The notes under the pieces are model-generated. The model had not been told where the DNA came from. It ran no database searches and saw only the letters and a list, made by a program, of their open reading frames with translations. Below, in pieces: positions 32,806 to 44,972 of a stretch of DNA of 64,000 nucleotides; the first letter of the stretch is position 1; each line of letters opens with the position of its first letter. The translations under genes and the position numbers were made by a program. This DNA is from Acidovorax sp. GBBC 1281 (GTDB lineage Bacteria; Pseudomonadota; Gammaproteobacteria; Burkholderiales; Burkholderiaceae_C): the NCBI RefSeq assembly GCF_028473645.1, contig NZ_CP097269.1:1248001-1312000 (forward strand), in the 5' to 3' direction.

Positions 32806-35233
32806 GCGTCCGCCGCCCGGTCCATTCCGCCCAGCGCCCGGAGCACGTTCTCGGCCGTGGCGGGCGCGGTCAGCGTGACCGGCTCCCGGGCCGCTTCGGC
32901 CGGGCGCGCCGCGGCAATCGCGTTGCGCAGGGCTTCGTACACGCTGATGGCCAGCATGAACGGCGGCTCGCCCACGGCCTTGCTGCCGCCCACGTTGTCT
33001 TCCCGGTTGGCCTCGTGCCACAGCGCCACGGTGAAGCGCTCGGGGATGTCGCCGGTGGCCGGGATCTTGTAGGTGCTGGGCGCGTGGGTGGTGAGCCGGC
33101 CCTGGTCGTTCCACACCAGCTGCTCGGTGGTGAGCCAGCCCATGCCCTGCACGAAGCCGCCCTCGATCTGGCCGATGTCGATGGCCGGGTTGATGCTGCG
33201 GCCCACGTCGTGCAGGATGTCCACGGCCAGCACGCGGCTCTCGCCGGTGAGCGTGTCGATGGCCACCTCGGTGCAGGCGGCGCCATAGGCGAAGTAGTAG
33301 AACGGCCGGCCGGTGAGGGTGGCCTTGTCGTAGTGGATCTTGGGCGTGCGGTAAAAGCCGTCGCTCCACAGCTGGATGCGGTTGGCATACGCCTCCTTGA
33401 CCACGTCGCCCCAGTCTCGCGCCGCGTGGGGCGTGATGACCTGCCCGCCGGCGAACTGCACCTCGCCGGCGCCGCAGTGGTCCAGCCCGCACACGAAGGC
33501 GGCGAGGTTGTCGCGCACGTGGCGCGCGGCGAACTGGGCAGCGCGGCCGTTCAGGTCGGTGCCGCTGGACGCCGCCGTGGCGCTGGCGTTGGGCACCTTG
33601 CTGGTGTCGCTGGCGGTCACGAGCACGCGCGCCAGCGGCACGCCCAGCTCGTCGGCCACGATCTGCGCCACCTTGGTGTGCAGGCCCTGACCCATTTCTG
33701 TGCCGCCGTGGTTCACCTGCACGCTGCCGTCGGTGTAGACATGCACCAGCGCGCCGGCTTGGTTGAACAGCGTAGCCGTGAAGCTGATGCCGAACTTCAC
33801 CGGCGTGATCGCCAGCCCGCGCTTGAGCACCGGGCTGGCCGCATTCCAGGCCAAAATGGCCTCATGCCGGCGTTTATATTGGCTGGATTGCTCTAGTTTT
33901 GGTAGCAGATCGTGGAGGATGTTGTCCTCCACCAGCATCTGGTAGTGGGTGACGTTGCGGTCGGTGGTGCCGTAGAGGTTGCGCATGCGCACCGCGAGCC
34001 CATCGCATCCCAGGGCCCGTGCGATGTCGCCCAGGATGGCCTCGATGGCGATCACGCCCTGCGGCCCGCCGAAGCCGCGAAAGGCCGTGTGGCTCTGCGT
34101 ATTGGTCTTGCAGCGGTACGAGGCGATCTCGACGTTTTCCAAGAAGTACGCGTTGTCGCTGTGGAACACGGCGCGGTCGGCCACGGGGCCCGACAGGTCG
34201 GCCGAGAAGCCGCAGTTGGCCGCCATGCGCAGCCGCAGGCCCGTGATGCGGCCCGTGCCGTCAAAGCCCACGTCGTATTCGTAGGCGAACGGGTGGCGCT
34301 TGCCGGTGACCATGAAGTCCTCGTCCCGGTCCAGCCGCAGCTTGACCGGGCGGCCGAGCTTGTTTGCCGCCACCGCCGCCCACACGGCCAGGTGGCCGGC
34401 CTGTGTTTCCTTGCCGCCGAAGCCCCCGCCCAGGCGCCGGCATTCCACGCGCACCGCGTGGTTCTCCAGGCCCAGGGCGTGCGCCACCCAGTGCTGCACC
34501 TCGCCCGGGTGCTGGGTGCTGGAGTGGATCCACCACTGCCGCTGCTCCAGCGGCAGCGCGTAGGCGATCTGGCCCTCCAGGTAGAAATGCTCCTGCCCGC
34601 CGACCTCGAAGCGGCCCTGCAGCCGGTGCGCCGCGCGGCCCAGGCCCGCGTCGGCATCGCCGCGGCGCACGAAGACGGGCGGCAGCACGTAGCTTTCGGC
34701 GGCCAGCGCCTCGTGCACGGTCAGCACCGCGGGCAGGGGGGTGATGTCCGGCACCACGGCGCGCGCGGCGCGGCGGGCCTGCATGACCGAATCGGCCACC
34801 ACCAGGCCGATCACCTGGCCCACGTGCTGCACGGTGTCGATGGCGAACACGGGCTCGTCGTGCGCAAAGGCAGCCAGCAGCTTGTCGCCCGGCACGTCGG
34901 CGCTGAGCACCACGCCGTGCACGCCGGGCAGGGCCAGCGCCGCGCGGGTGTCCACCCCGTTCAGGCGCCCGTGCGCCACGGGCGAGAGGATGGGCGCGGC
35001 ATACAGCGTGCCCTTCACCTCGGGCAGGTCGTCGATGTAATGGGCGCTGCCCGCCACCTGGGCGCGCGCGCTTTCGTGGGGATGCGATCGGCCCATGGCG
35101 CGGGCCGGCGCGGGCGCGCCCTCAGGTGGGCGCGCCTGGGGCGTTTGCGGGCCGGCGGCACCGGCCGCGTTGGCGGCGATGGCCACGGGGTCGTCTTCGG
35201 CGTCGCGGCTCAAAGGGGCGTCGTCGTGCCGTT

Positions 35234-35237
<4 letters not shown>
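32793..35237 (-). CDS. xdhB: xanthine dehydrogenase, molybdenum-binding subunit
   Basis: 814 residues. Molybdopterin-binding landmarks are LEGQIAYALPLEQ, RRLGGGFGGKETQ, HTAFRGFGGPQG, VNHGGTEMGQGLHTK and the active-site Glu in GGSKAVGEPPFML. It oxidises hypoxanthine and xanthine to urate together with XdhA. The N-terminus has an extra Ala/Pro-rich stretch of about 45 residues before the usual start of the fold. The ATG overlaps the xdhA stop (ATGA). Residues around QSSQYKRRHEAILAWNAAS are encoded by a copy of the dispersed AT-rich repeat, yet the family pattern is kept. Confidence 0.95.
33846..33907 (-). repeat. dispersed AT-rich repeat, copy C inside xdhB
   Basis: On the reverse strand it begins TGCTACCAAAACTAGAGC and ends AGGCCATTTTGGCCTGGAA. 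The 3' part is nearly the same as copy A (AGGCCTTTTTGGCCTGAA) and the middle matches copy E (CGGCATG-GGC). It lies in frame within xdhB. Confidence 0.65.
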
Positions 35238-36769
<1,532 letters not shown>

Positions 36770-37007
36770 GCGTTGTGCAGGGCAGGGTTCGGTCGTTGGG
36801 GCCAGTGTGTGCGCCATGTCGGGACAGGGTAGGGGCCCGGGGGGTGGCGGCGCATATGGGCGAGCGTATAACGGCCATGCGCCGGGCGCCATGCCCGCAC
36901 ACCGGCCGTTGCTTTGGCACCCCTTTCCTGCCTTCGCCTGGCACGGATGCTGCGTCCCTTCGTGGCGCCACGGCAAAGTGGCAGGCCGCAGACCCCAAGG
37001 ACACCGG

Positions 37008-37646
37008 ATGGACATCGATTTCTCGCAACTCGGCGCCTACGAGCGCTACAAGCTGATGGCCAGCCTGATCGTGCCGCGCCCGATCGCGCTCATCACCACC
37101 CTCGGGGAGGACGGCACGGTGAACGCCGCGCCGTTCAGCATGTTCAACATGCTGGGCGAGGACCCGCCGGTGCTGATGGTGAGCATCAACCGGCTGCAGG
37201 GTGGCCGCCTCAAGGACACGGCCGCCAACATCCTGCGCACCGGCGAGTTCGTGGTGCACATCGCCGACGAGGCCATGGCCCAGCGCATGCATGACTGCGG
37301 CGACGCGCTACCGTCGCACGAGAGCGAACTGGTGCATGCCGGCCTCACCCCGGTGCCCTCGCGCAGCGTGGCCCCGCCGCGCATCGCCGAGGCCCCCGTG
37401 GCGTTCGAATGCGTGCTGCACGAAACCATGGAAACGGCCAGCCGCTACGTCTTCATCGGCCGCGTGCAGTGGCTGGGCGCGCGCGAGGGCCTGGTGGACA
37501 CCGCGCGCTGGCGCGTGCGGCTGCAGGACTACCACCCGGTGGGGCGGTTCGGCGCGAGCTTCTACGTGACGACCGGCGACCGCTTCTCGCTCGACCCGGC
37601 GCCGCAGCCGGGCGCCGCGCGTTCGACGGCCATCGACGAGATCTGA
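37008..37646 (+). CDS. flavin reductase-like (FMN-binding split barrel) protein
   Basis: 212 residues of the DIM6/NTAB flavin-reductase-like family (LMASLIVPRPIALITTLGED, NAAPFSMFNMLGEDPPVLMV). The C-terminal half (RYVFIGRVQWLGAREGLVD) completes the split barrel. Such proteins bind FMN and reduce flavin for a partner oxygenase or act as small oxidoreductases; no partner is seen here. It is divergent from xdhA, with a 238-bp gap and AAGGA before the ATG. Confidence 0.88.
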   Translation: MDIDFSQLGAYERYKLMASLIVPRPIALITTLGEDGTVNAAPFSMFNMLGEDPPVLMVSINRLQGGRLKDTAANILRTGEFVVHIADEAMAQRMHDCGDALPSHESELVHAGLTPVPSRSVAPPRIAEAPVAFECVLHETMETASRYVFIGRVQWLGAREGLVDTARWRVRLQDYHPVGRFGASFYVTTGDRFSLDPAPQPGAARSTAIDEI

Positions 37647-37766
37647 CCACCCGCGACGCCGCCTCGGTAGTTGCCTGGCTCGCGGTCGCGCGTCCTCGGC
37701 GCTACAGTGCGATGTCCCCTTGCCTTCTTCACTGCGCCCTTGCTCCGCCACCGGCAGGCCCGGCGT

Positions 37767-37788
37767 GCCATACGCGATGGCGTATGGC
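37767..37788. promoter_or_regulatory. candidate LysR-type operator
   Basis: GCCATACGC-GATG-GCGTATGGC has perfect 9-bp arms and contains the ATAC-N8-GTAT arrangement typical of LysR-regulator boxes. It lies 18 bp upstream of the lysR-type start codon, as expected for autoregulation. Confidence 0.6.
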
Positions 37789-37799
37789 TGGAATGCCCC

Positions 37800-37857
37800 G
37801 ACCCTTATGAGAGACCAAGCCCTTTTCGACAAGATAGACCTCCATCTCATAAGGGTC
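37800..37857. promoter_or_regulatory. 13-bp inverted repeat enclosing the lysR-type start codon
   Basis: GACCCTTATGAGA (37800-37812) and TCTCATAAGGGTC (37845-37857) are perfectly complementary with a 32-nt loop. The left arm contains the ATG at 37807-37809, so the mRNA could fold with the start codon closed. The right arm encodes HLIRV. Confidence 0.55.
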
Positions 37858-38739
37858 TTGCACACCGTGTTGACTGAACGCAGCGTATCGCGGGCCGCCG
37901 TGCGGCTGGGCATGCACCAGCCGGCCGTGTCGGCGGCGCTGCGCCGCCTGCGCGACCTGGCGGGCGATCCGCTGCTGGTGCGCTCGGGCGCGGCCATGCT
38001 GCCCACCGATGCCGCGCTGCGCATGGTGGAGCCGGCGGGCGCCATCCTGCGGTCGGCCGAGGCGTTGTTCTCCGATGCGCGCGGGTTCGACGCGCGCACC
38101 GCCACGCGCACCTTCCGCATCGCCGCGAGCGACTACCTGGACCCGCTCTTCCTGCCGCGCCTGGTGGCCCGCCTCAAGGCCGAGGCCCCGCTGTGCCCGG
38201 TCGAGGTGCTGCCGCTGTCGGCGGACGCGCACTACCACGCGCACCTGGCGCAGGGCGAGGTGGACGTGGTCATCGGCAACTGGCCCCAGCCGCCCGACGA
38301 CCTGCACATGGGGCGGCTTTTCGGCGACGAGGTGGTCTGCCTCGTGAGCCCCGCGCACCCCGCGGTGCGCCGCGGCTGGGACACGGACGAGTGGCTGGCC
38401 GCCGAGCACATCGCCCCCACGCCCACGCACCCCGGCGCGCGCGGCGTGATCGACGCGCACCTCGACTCCCTGGGCCTGCAGCGCCGCGTGACCGCGCGCT
38501 GTGCCCATTTCAGCCTGATCCCGGAGATGGTCGCCGCCAGCCTGCTGGTGCTCACCACGGGGCGGCAGTTCTGCGAACGCTTCACCGACCGCCTGCCGCT
38601 CACCGTGCTGCCGTGCCCGGTGCCCTTCCCGCGCCTGATGTACTACCAGCTGTGGCATGCCCGCACCCACCATTCGGCCGCCGCCATGTGGCTGCGCGAC
38701 AGCGTGCGCACCGTGGCGGCATCGCTACGAAAACCATAG
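37807..38739 (+). CDS. LysR-family transcriptional regulator
   Basis: 310 residues. The N-terminal HTH covers about 12-70 (LHTVLTERSVSRAAVRLGMH, QPAVSAALRRLRDLAGDPLL) and the C-terminal part is a substrate-binding type effector domain (FRIAASDYLDPLFLPRLVA). The layout is of the NodD/NahR-like class. It sits between the flavin reductase and the nucleoside ABC transporter, all on the + strand, so either could be a target. Two inverted repeats, one of them closing the start codon, suggest strong self-control. Confidence 0.92.
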   Translation: MRDQALFDKIDLHLIRVLHTVLTERSVSRAAVRLGMHQPAVSAALRRLRDLAGDPLLVRSGAAMLPTDAALRMVEPAGAILRSAEALFSDARGFDARTATRTFRIAASDYLDPLFLPRLVARLKAEAPLCPVEVLPLSADAHYHAHLAQGEVDVVIGNWPQPPDDLHMGRLFGDEVVCLVSPAHPAVRRGWDTDEWLAAEHIAPTPTHPGARGVIDAHLDSLGLQRRVTARCAHFSLIPEMVAASLLVLTTGRQFCERFTDRLPLTVLPCPVPFPRLMYYQLWHARTHHSAAAMWLRDSVRTVAASLRKP

Positions 38740-38818
38740 CGGCCAACGCATGAAGGACGTGCGCAGCATTCCGGTTTCGTGCCCAACCCCCTTTGAAAAT
38801 CAAGAGACAATCGCCCGC

Positions 38819-40420
38819 ATGAATTCCTCCCACACCTCCCTTGCCGCCGCGGCGCCGGTGCCGCGCCTGCAGCTGGCGGGCATCACGAAGCGCTATCCGG
38901 CCGTGGTGGCCAACAGCGGCGTGTCCCTCACGGTGCAGCCCGGCGAGATCCACGCCGTGCTGGGCGAGAACGGCGCAGGCAAGTCCACGCTGATGAAGAT
39001 CATCTACGGCGCGGTCAAGCCCGACGAGGGCAGCCTGCACTTCAACGGCCAGCCGGTGGCGGTGCGCAACCCGCAGGAGGCGAGGGCGCTGGGCATTGCC
39101 ATGGTGTTCCAGCATTTCAGCCTGTTCGACACCCTCACCGTGGCCGAGAACGTGTGGCTGGGCCTGGACAAGCGGCTGCAGCTGGCCGAGGTCACGCGCC
39201 GCATCTCCGCCACGGTGGCCGAGTACGGGCTGGACATCGACCCGCTGCGCCCCGTGCACACCCTGAGCGTGGGCGAGATGCAGCGTGTGGAGATCATCCG
39301 GGCGCTGCTCACCCATCCGCAACTGCTGATCCTGGACGAGCCCACGTCGGTGCTCACGCCCCAGGCGGTTGAAAAGCTCTTCGTGGTGCTGCGCCAGCTC
39401 GCCAGCCAGGGCTGCAGCATCCTCTACATCAGCCACAAGCTGCACGAGATCCGCGCGCTGTGCACCGCCTGCACGGTGCTGCGCGGCGGCAAGGTGACGG
39501 GCGTGTGCAACCCGGCCGAAGAGTCGAACGCCTCGCTGTCGCGCCTGATGATCGGTGCCGAGCCGCCGGCGCTCACCCACCGCCCCGCGCACCTGGGCGA
39601 GACGGTGCTGCGCGTGCAGGGCCTGTCGCTGCCGCGCATGGACCCGTTCGGCGTCGATCTCGTCGACCTCGGCTTCGAGGTGCGGGCGGGCGAGGTGCTG
39701 GGCATCGCCGGCGTCTCCGGCAACGGCCAGAAGGAATTGCTCTATGCCCTGTCGGGCGAGGACACGCGCGCCCAGCCCGCGATGGTGCAGGTGGCCGGCC
39801 AGGCCGCCGGGCGCATGAACCCGCGCCGCCGCCGCGCGCTGGGCCTGCATTTCGTGCCCGAGGAGCGGCTGGGCCGCGGGGCCGTGCCCACCATGGGCCT
39901 GGCGCACAACCTGCTGCTCACGCGCAGCAACTGCGTGGGGCCGGGCGGCTGGATCCGCACCGGCGCGCTGCAGGCGCACGCCCGCGCCATCATCGAACGC
40001 TTCCACGTGAAGGCGGGTGGGCCCCATGCGGCGGCGCGGTCGCTGTCGGGCGGCAACCTGCAGAAGTTCATCGTGGGCCGCGAGATCGATGCCAACCCGC
40101 GCCTGCTCATCGTCTCGCAGCCGACCTGGGGTGTGGACGTGGGCGCGGCCGCGCAGATCCGCGGCGAGATCCTGGCGCTGCGCGATGCCGGCTGCGCCGT
40201 GCTGGTGCTCAGCGAGGAGCTGGACGAGCTGTTCGAAATCTGCGACCGCCTGCACGTGGTGGCCAAGGGGCGCCTGTCGCCTTCGGTGCCGCGCGCCGAG
40301 GCCACGGTGGAGCGCATCGGCGAATGGATGAGCGGGCTCTGGCATGCCGACGTGCAGTCGCACCTCGCCCGGGCCGAAGCGGCGCGCGCGCAAACGGAGG
40401 CGGCCCATGCTCAAGCTTGA
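38819..40420 (+). CDS. nucleoside/simple-sugar type ABC transporter, double ATPase
   Basis: 533 residues with two fused ATPase domains. The first has Walker A GENGAGKST, signature LSVGEMQRVE and Walker B LLILDEPTS. The second has a degenerate Walker A (GVSGNGQKE) and signature LSGGNLQKF, as usual in the RbsA/MglA/NupA-type family. With the two permeases and a BmpA-type lipoprotein it forms a NupABC/BmpDEFG-like importer. Context (adenine deaminase, xanthine dehydrogenase) suggests purine nucleosides or bases. The last 14 bp overlap the first permease. Confidence 0.92.
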   Translation: MNSSHTSLAAAAPVPRLQLAGITKRYPAVVANSGVSLTVQPGEIHAVLGENGAGKSTLMKIIYGAVKPDEGSLHFNGQPVAVRNPQEARALGIAMVFQHFSLFDTLTVAENVWLGLDKRLQLAEVTRRISATVAEYGLDIDPLRPVHTLSVGEMQRVEIIRALLTHPQLLILDEPTSVLTPQAVEKLFVVLRQLASQGCSILYISHKLHEIRALCTACTVLRGGKVTGVCNPAEESNASLSRLMIGAEPPALTHRPAHLGETVLRVQGLSLPRMDPFGVDLVDLGFEVRAGEVLGIAGVSGNGQKELLYALSGEDTRAQPAMVQVAGQAAGRMNPRRRRALGLHFVPEERLGRGAVPTMGLAHNLLLTRSNCVGPGGWIRTGALQAHARAIIERFHVKAGGPHAAARSLSGGNLQKFIVGREIDANPRLLIVSQPTWGVDVGAAAQIRGEILALRDAGCAVLVLSEELDELFEICDRLHVVAKGRLSPSVPRAEATVERIGEWMSGLWHADVQSHLARAEAARAQTEAAHAQA

Positions 40421-41480
40421 AGCCCGACCCCAGGCCTCGCGCTGGTGGACCTACGGCTCGCCGCTGCTGGCGCTGGCCGTCACCGTGCTGATCGGGCTGG
40501 CGCTGTTCGCGGCGCTGGGCAAGGACCCGGTGCGCGGGCTGCAGGTGTTCTTCTGGGAGCCCGTCAAGAACCAGTACGCCATCGGCGAGCTGATGGTCAA
40601 GGCCACGCCGCTGCTGCTGATCGCGCTGGGCCTGGCGGTGTGCTTTCGCTCCAACGTGTGGAACATCGGCGCCGAGGGGCAGTTCGTGATCGGTGCCGTC
40701 GCGGCCGGCGGCATCGCGCTGCTGGCCGATCAGACCACGGGCCCGTGGATCGTGCCCGCCATCCTGCTGGCCGGCGTGCTGGGCGGCATGGCCTGGGCCG
40801 GCATCACGGCGCTGCTGCGCGACCGGTTCAACGCCAACGAGATCCTCGTGAGCCTGATGCTGGTCTACGTGGCCACGCTGGTGCTGGGCTACCTGGTCTA
40901 CGGGCCGTGGAAGGACCCCATGGGCTACAACTTCCCGCAGACCAAGACCTTCGAGCGCGTGACGCAGATCCCGCGGCTCATGCAGGGCTCGCGCGTGTCC
41001 ATCGGCCTGCTGCTGGCGCTGGCGGGTGCCGCGGCGCTGTGGGTGTTCCTGTTCCGCACGCGGGCGGGCTTTGCGCAGCAGGTGGGCGGCCTGGCCCCGG
41101 CGGCGGCGCGCTACGCGGGCTTTTCCTCGCGCCGCGCGCTGTGGACTGCGCTGCTCATCTCGGGCGGCGTGGCGGGCCTGGCGGGCGCGCTGGAGGTGGC
41201 GGGGCCCATCGGCCAGCTCACGCCCTACGTGCCGGCGGGCTACGGCTTCGCCGCCATCATCGTGGCGTTCGTGGGGCGGCTGCACCCGGTGGGCATGGTG
41301 TTCTCGGCGGTGCTGATGAGCATGTTCTACATCGGCGGCGAGCTGGCGCAGTCGCGCCTGGGCCTGCCCAAGTCGCTCACGGGCGTGTTCCAGGGCCTGC
41401 TGCTGTTCACGCTGCTGGCGTGCGACACGCTCATCGCCTACCGCGTGCGGTGGGTCGGGTCCCAGGGGAGGGCCGCTTAA
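40407..41480 (+). CDS. ABC transporter permease (BPD_transp_2 family), first
   Basis: 357-residue multi-helix inner-membrane permease of the simple-sugar/nucleoside class (PLLLIALGLAVCFRSNVWNI, GAEGQFVIGAVAAGG, VPAGYGFAAIIVAFVGRLHP). It overlaps the ATPase gene by 14 bp and is followed directly by the second permease (stop TAA, then ATG), so expression is coupled. It should form a heterodimeric pore with the next gene product. Confidence 0.92.
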   Translation: MLKLEARPQASRWWTYGSPLLALAVTVLIGLALFAALGKDPVRGLQVFFWEPVKNQYAIGELMVKATPLLLIALGLAVCFRSNVWNIGAEGQFVIGAVAAGGIALLADQTTGPWIVPAILLAGVLGGMAWAGITALLRDRFNANEILVSLMLVYVATLVLGYLVYGPWKDPMGYNFPQTKTFERVTQIPRLMQGSRVSIGLLLALAGAAALWVFLFRTRAGFAQQVGGLAPAAARYAGFSSRRALWTALLISGGVAGLAGALEVAGPIGQLTPYVPAGYGFAAIIVAFVGRLHPVGMVFSAVLMSMFYIGGELAQSRLGLPKSLTGVFQGLLLFTLLACDTLIAYRVRWVGSQGRAA

Positions 41481-42401
41481 ATGGAATCGTACGCACTGCT
41501 TCTGGGCGCCACGCTGAGCGCGGGCACCGTGCTGGCCATCGCCGCCCTGGGCCTGCTCATCAACGAGAAGGCCGGCATCGTCAACCTGGGGGCCGAGGGC
41601 ATGATGCTCTGCGCGGCCATCGCGGGCTTCGCCACCGTGGTGCACACGGGCAACACCTGGCTGGGCTTCGCGGCCGGCATGGCGGCGGGGGCGTTCCTGG
41701 CGGCCATCTTCGGCGTGCTGGTGATCTGGCTCAACACCAACCAGTACGCCACGGGCCTGGCGCTGAGCCTGTTCGGGGTGGGCTTTTCCGCCTTCGCGGG
41801 CATCCGCTACGTGCAGGCCAAGCTGCCGGAGCTGCCCAAGTACGCCGTGCCCGGGCTGGGCGACCTGCCCATCGTCGGGCCCGCGCTGTTCCGCCAGCAC
41901 CCCCTCGTGTACCTCACCATGGCGCTGGTGGCGGGGCTGGTGTGGTTCCTGTACCGCTCGCGCGCCGGCCTGGTGCTGCGCTCGGTGGGTGAGTCGCCCG
42001 AGTCGGCCCATGCGCTGGGCTATCCGGTGCGGCGCATCCGCCTGGCGGCCGTGGTGGCCGGGGGGGCGCTGTGCGGGCTGTCGGGCGCGTACATCTCCAC
42101 GGTCTACACGCCGCTGTGGGTGGAGGGCATGGTGGCTGGACGCGGATGGATCGCGCTGGCCCTCACCACCTTCGCCACCTGGCGGCCGGCACGGGTGTTG
42201 CTTGGTGCCTACCTGTTCGGCGGCGTGACCATGCTGCAGTTCCACCTGCAGGCCACGGGCGTGCAGGTGGCCAGCCAGTTGCTGAGCATGCTGCCCTACG
42301 TGGCCACCATCGTGGTGCTGGCGCTGATCTCGCGCACCCCGGCCTGGATCCGCGTGAACATGCCGGCCTCGCTCGGCAAGCCGTTCCATCCCGGGTCGTG
42401 A
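41481..42401 (+). CDS. ABC transporter permease (BPD_transp_2 family), second
   Basis: 306 residues, shorter than its partner as usual in Nup/YufPQ-type pairs. Landmarks are the motif INEKAGIVNLGAEGMMLCAA, the EAA-like region (LVLRSVGESPESAHALGYPV) and VAGRGWIALALTTFATWRP. It starts directly after the first permease with no gap. It functions in the same importer as the double ATPase and the BMP lipoprotein. Confidence 0.92.
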   Translation: MESYALLLGATLSAGTVLAIAALGLLINEKAGIVNLGAEGMMLCAAIAGFATVVHTGNTWLGFAAGMAAGAFLAAIFGVLVIWLNTNQYATGLALSLFGVGFSAFAGIRYVQAKLPELPKYAVPGLGDLPIVGPALFRQHPLVYLTMALVAGLVWFLYRSRAGLVLRSVGESPESAHALGYPVRRIRLAAVVAGGALCGLSGAYISTVYTPLWVEGMVAGRGWIALALTTFATWRPARVLLGAYLFGGVTMLQFHLQATGVQVASQLLSMLPYVATIVVLALISRTPAWIRVNMPASLGKPFHPGS

Positions 42402-42489
42402 CCCGAACGGCCCGCGCGATGCTGCACGGGCCCCCGATAATTTATTTTTCGTTGCCTCTCCCCTCACTTTTTTCCTCGAAGGAACCGAC

Positions 42490-43656
42490 ATGACCGATCT
42501 GCACAAACGCTCGCTGCTCAAGGTGGCCGCGCTTTCCGCCGTGGCCGCCGCCGCCCTGGCCGGCTGCGGCAAGAAGGACGAGCCCGCGCCAGCACCGGCC
42601 GCCGCTCCGGCGCCCGCTGCGTCCGCGCCCGCCGCGAAGGCCGAGCCTTTGAAGATCGCGTTCGCCTACGTGGGCCCGGTGGGCGACGGCGGCTGGTCCT
42701 TCGCGCACGACAACGGCCGCAAGGCGATCGAGAAGGAGTTCGGCGACAAGGTGCAGACCAGCTTCGTGGAGAGCGTGCCGGAGTCGGCCGACGCCGAGCG
42801 CGTGCTGCGCGACATGGCCTCGCAGGGCAACAAGCTGATCTTCGGCACCACGTTCGGGTACATGGAGTCGATCCAGAAGATCGCCCCCGACTTCAAGGAC
42901 GTGAAGTTCGAGCACGCCACCGGCTACAAGACGGCCGAGAACGTGCGCACCTATGACAGCCGCACCTACGAGGGCGCCTACATGGCCGGCGTGATCGCCG
43001 GCGCCATGACGCAGACCAACACGCTGGGCGTCGTGGGCTCGGTGCCGATTCCCGAGGTGATCCGCAACATCAACAGCTTCACGCTGGGCGCGCAGTCGGT
43101 CAATCCCAAGATCAAGACCAAGGTGGTATGGGTGAACGAATGGTTCAGCCCCCCGAAGGAAACCGAAGCCGCCACGTCGCTGATCAACGGTGGCGCCGAC
43201 GTGCTGTTCCAGAACACCGACTCGCCCGCCGTGCTCAAGACCGCGCAGGAAAAAGGCAAGCGCGCCTTCGGCTGGGATTCCGACATGACCGCCTACGGTC
43301 CCAAGGCCCACCTGGCCTCGGCCGTGATCAACTGGGGCCCCTACTACATCAAGGCCACCAAGGATGCGCTGGGCGGCACCTGGACGACCGGCCAGAGCTG
43401 GTGGGGCGTGAAGGAAGGCGCGATCGATCTCGTCTCCATCGCCGAGGACGTGCCCGCCGACACCAAGGCCAAGGTCGAGCAGGTGAAGGCCGGCCTCAAG
43501 GACGGCAGCTTCTCGATCTGGAAGGGCCCGATCGCCGACAACACCGGCAAGGAAGTGCTGGCGAAGGACGCGGTGGCCGACGACAAGTTCCTGGGCGGCG
43601 TGAACTTCTACGTGAAGGGCGTCGAAGGTACCGTGCCGGGCGGCGACAAGAAGTAA
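42490..43656 (+). CDS. BMP-family (PnrA/BmpA-like) substrate-binding lipoprotein
   Basis: 388 residues. The lipoprotein signal ends AALAGC, followed by a Pro/Ala linker (PAPAAAPAPAASAPAAK) and a periplasmic binding domain of the Bmp/PnrA type (IAFAYVGPVGDGGWSFAHDN, IFGTTFGYMESIQKIAPDF, ADVLFQNTDSPAVLKTAQEK). In this family it binds purine nucleosides or related compounds and delivers them to the permeases encoded just upstream (88-bp gap). The gap has a possible promoter (ATAATTTAT), so the binding protein may be made in excess. Confidence 0.93.
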   Translation: MTDLHKRSLLKVAALSAVAAAALAGCGKKDEPAPAPAAAPAPAASAPAAKAEPLKIAFAYVGPVGDGGWSFAHDNGRKAIEKEFGDKVQTSFVESVPESADAERVLRDMASQGNKLIFGTTFGYMESIQKIAPDFKDVKFEHATGYKTAENVRTYDSRTYEGAYMAGVIAGAMTQTNTLGVVGSVPIPEVIRNINSFTLGAQSVNPKIKTKVVWVNEWFSPPKETEAATSLINGGADVLFQNTDSPAVLKTAQEKGKRAFGWDSDMTAYGPKAHLASAVINWGPYYIKATKDALGGTWTTGQSWWGVKEGAIDLVSIAEDVPADTKAKVEQVKAGLKDGSFSIWKGPIADNTGKEVLAKDAVADDKFLGGVNFYVKGVEGTVPGGDKK

Positions 43657-44865
<1,209 letters not shown>

Positions 44866-44887
44866 CGCCCCTGTCGCCGGCAGGGGA

Positions 44888-44907
44888 TGCGTACAGCACT
44901 GTACGCA
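44888..44907. promoter_or_regulatory. 20-bp palindrome upstream of the acylase gene
   Basis: TGCGTACAGCACTGTACGCA has perfect 9-bp arms around CA, 65 bp before the acylase ATG. The half-sites are inverted compared with a lux box (ACAG...CTGT rather than CTGT...ACAG). Probable operator of an unknown dimeric regulator. Confidence 0.5.
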
Positions 44908-44972
44908 CTGCGCTTATCCTTGGGGCCCGTTCGCCGCATCCAAAAGGCGGCTCATCCCAAGGAGACAAGGCC

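Noticed and set aside
44888..44907. Lux box upstream of the acylase gene
   Set aside because: The palindrome has ACAG inside and GC/TG outside, the reverse of the lux-box half-site order, and no luxI/luxR gene is in the window. Kept only as an unknown operator.
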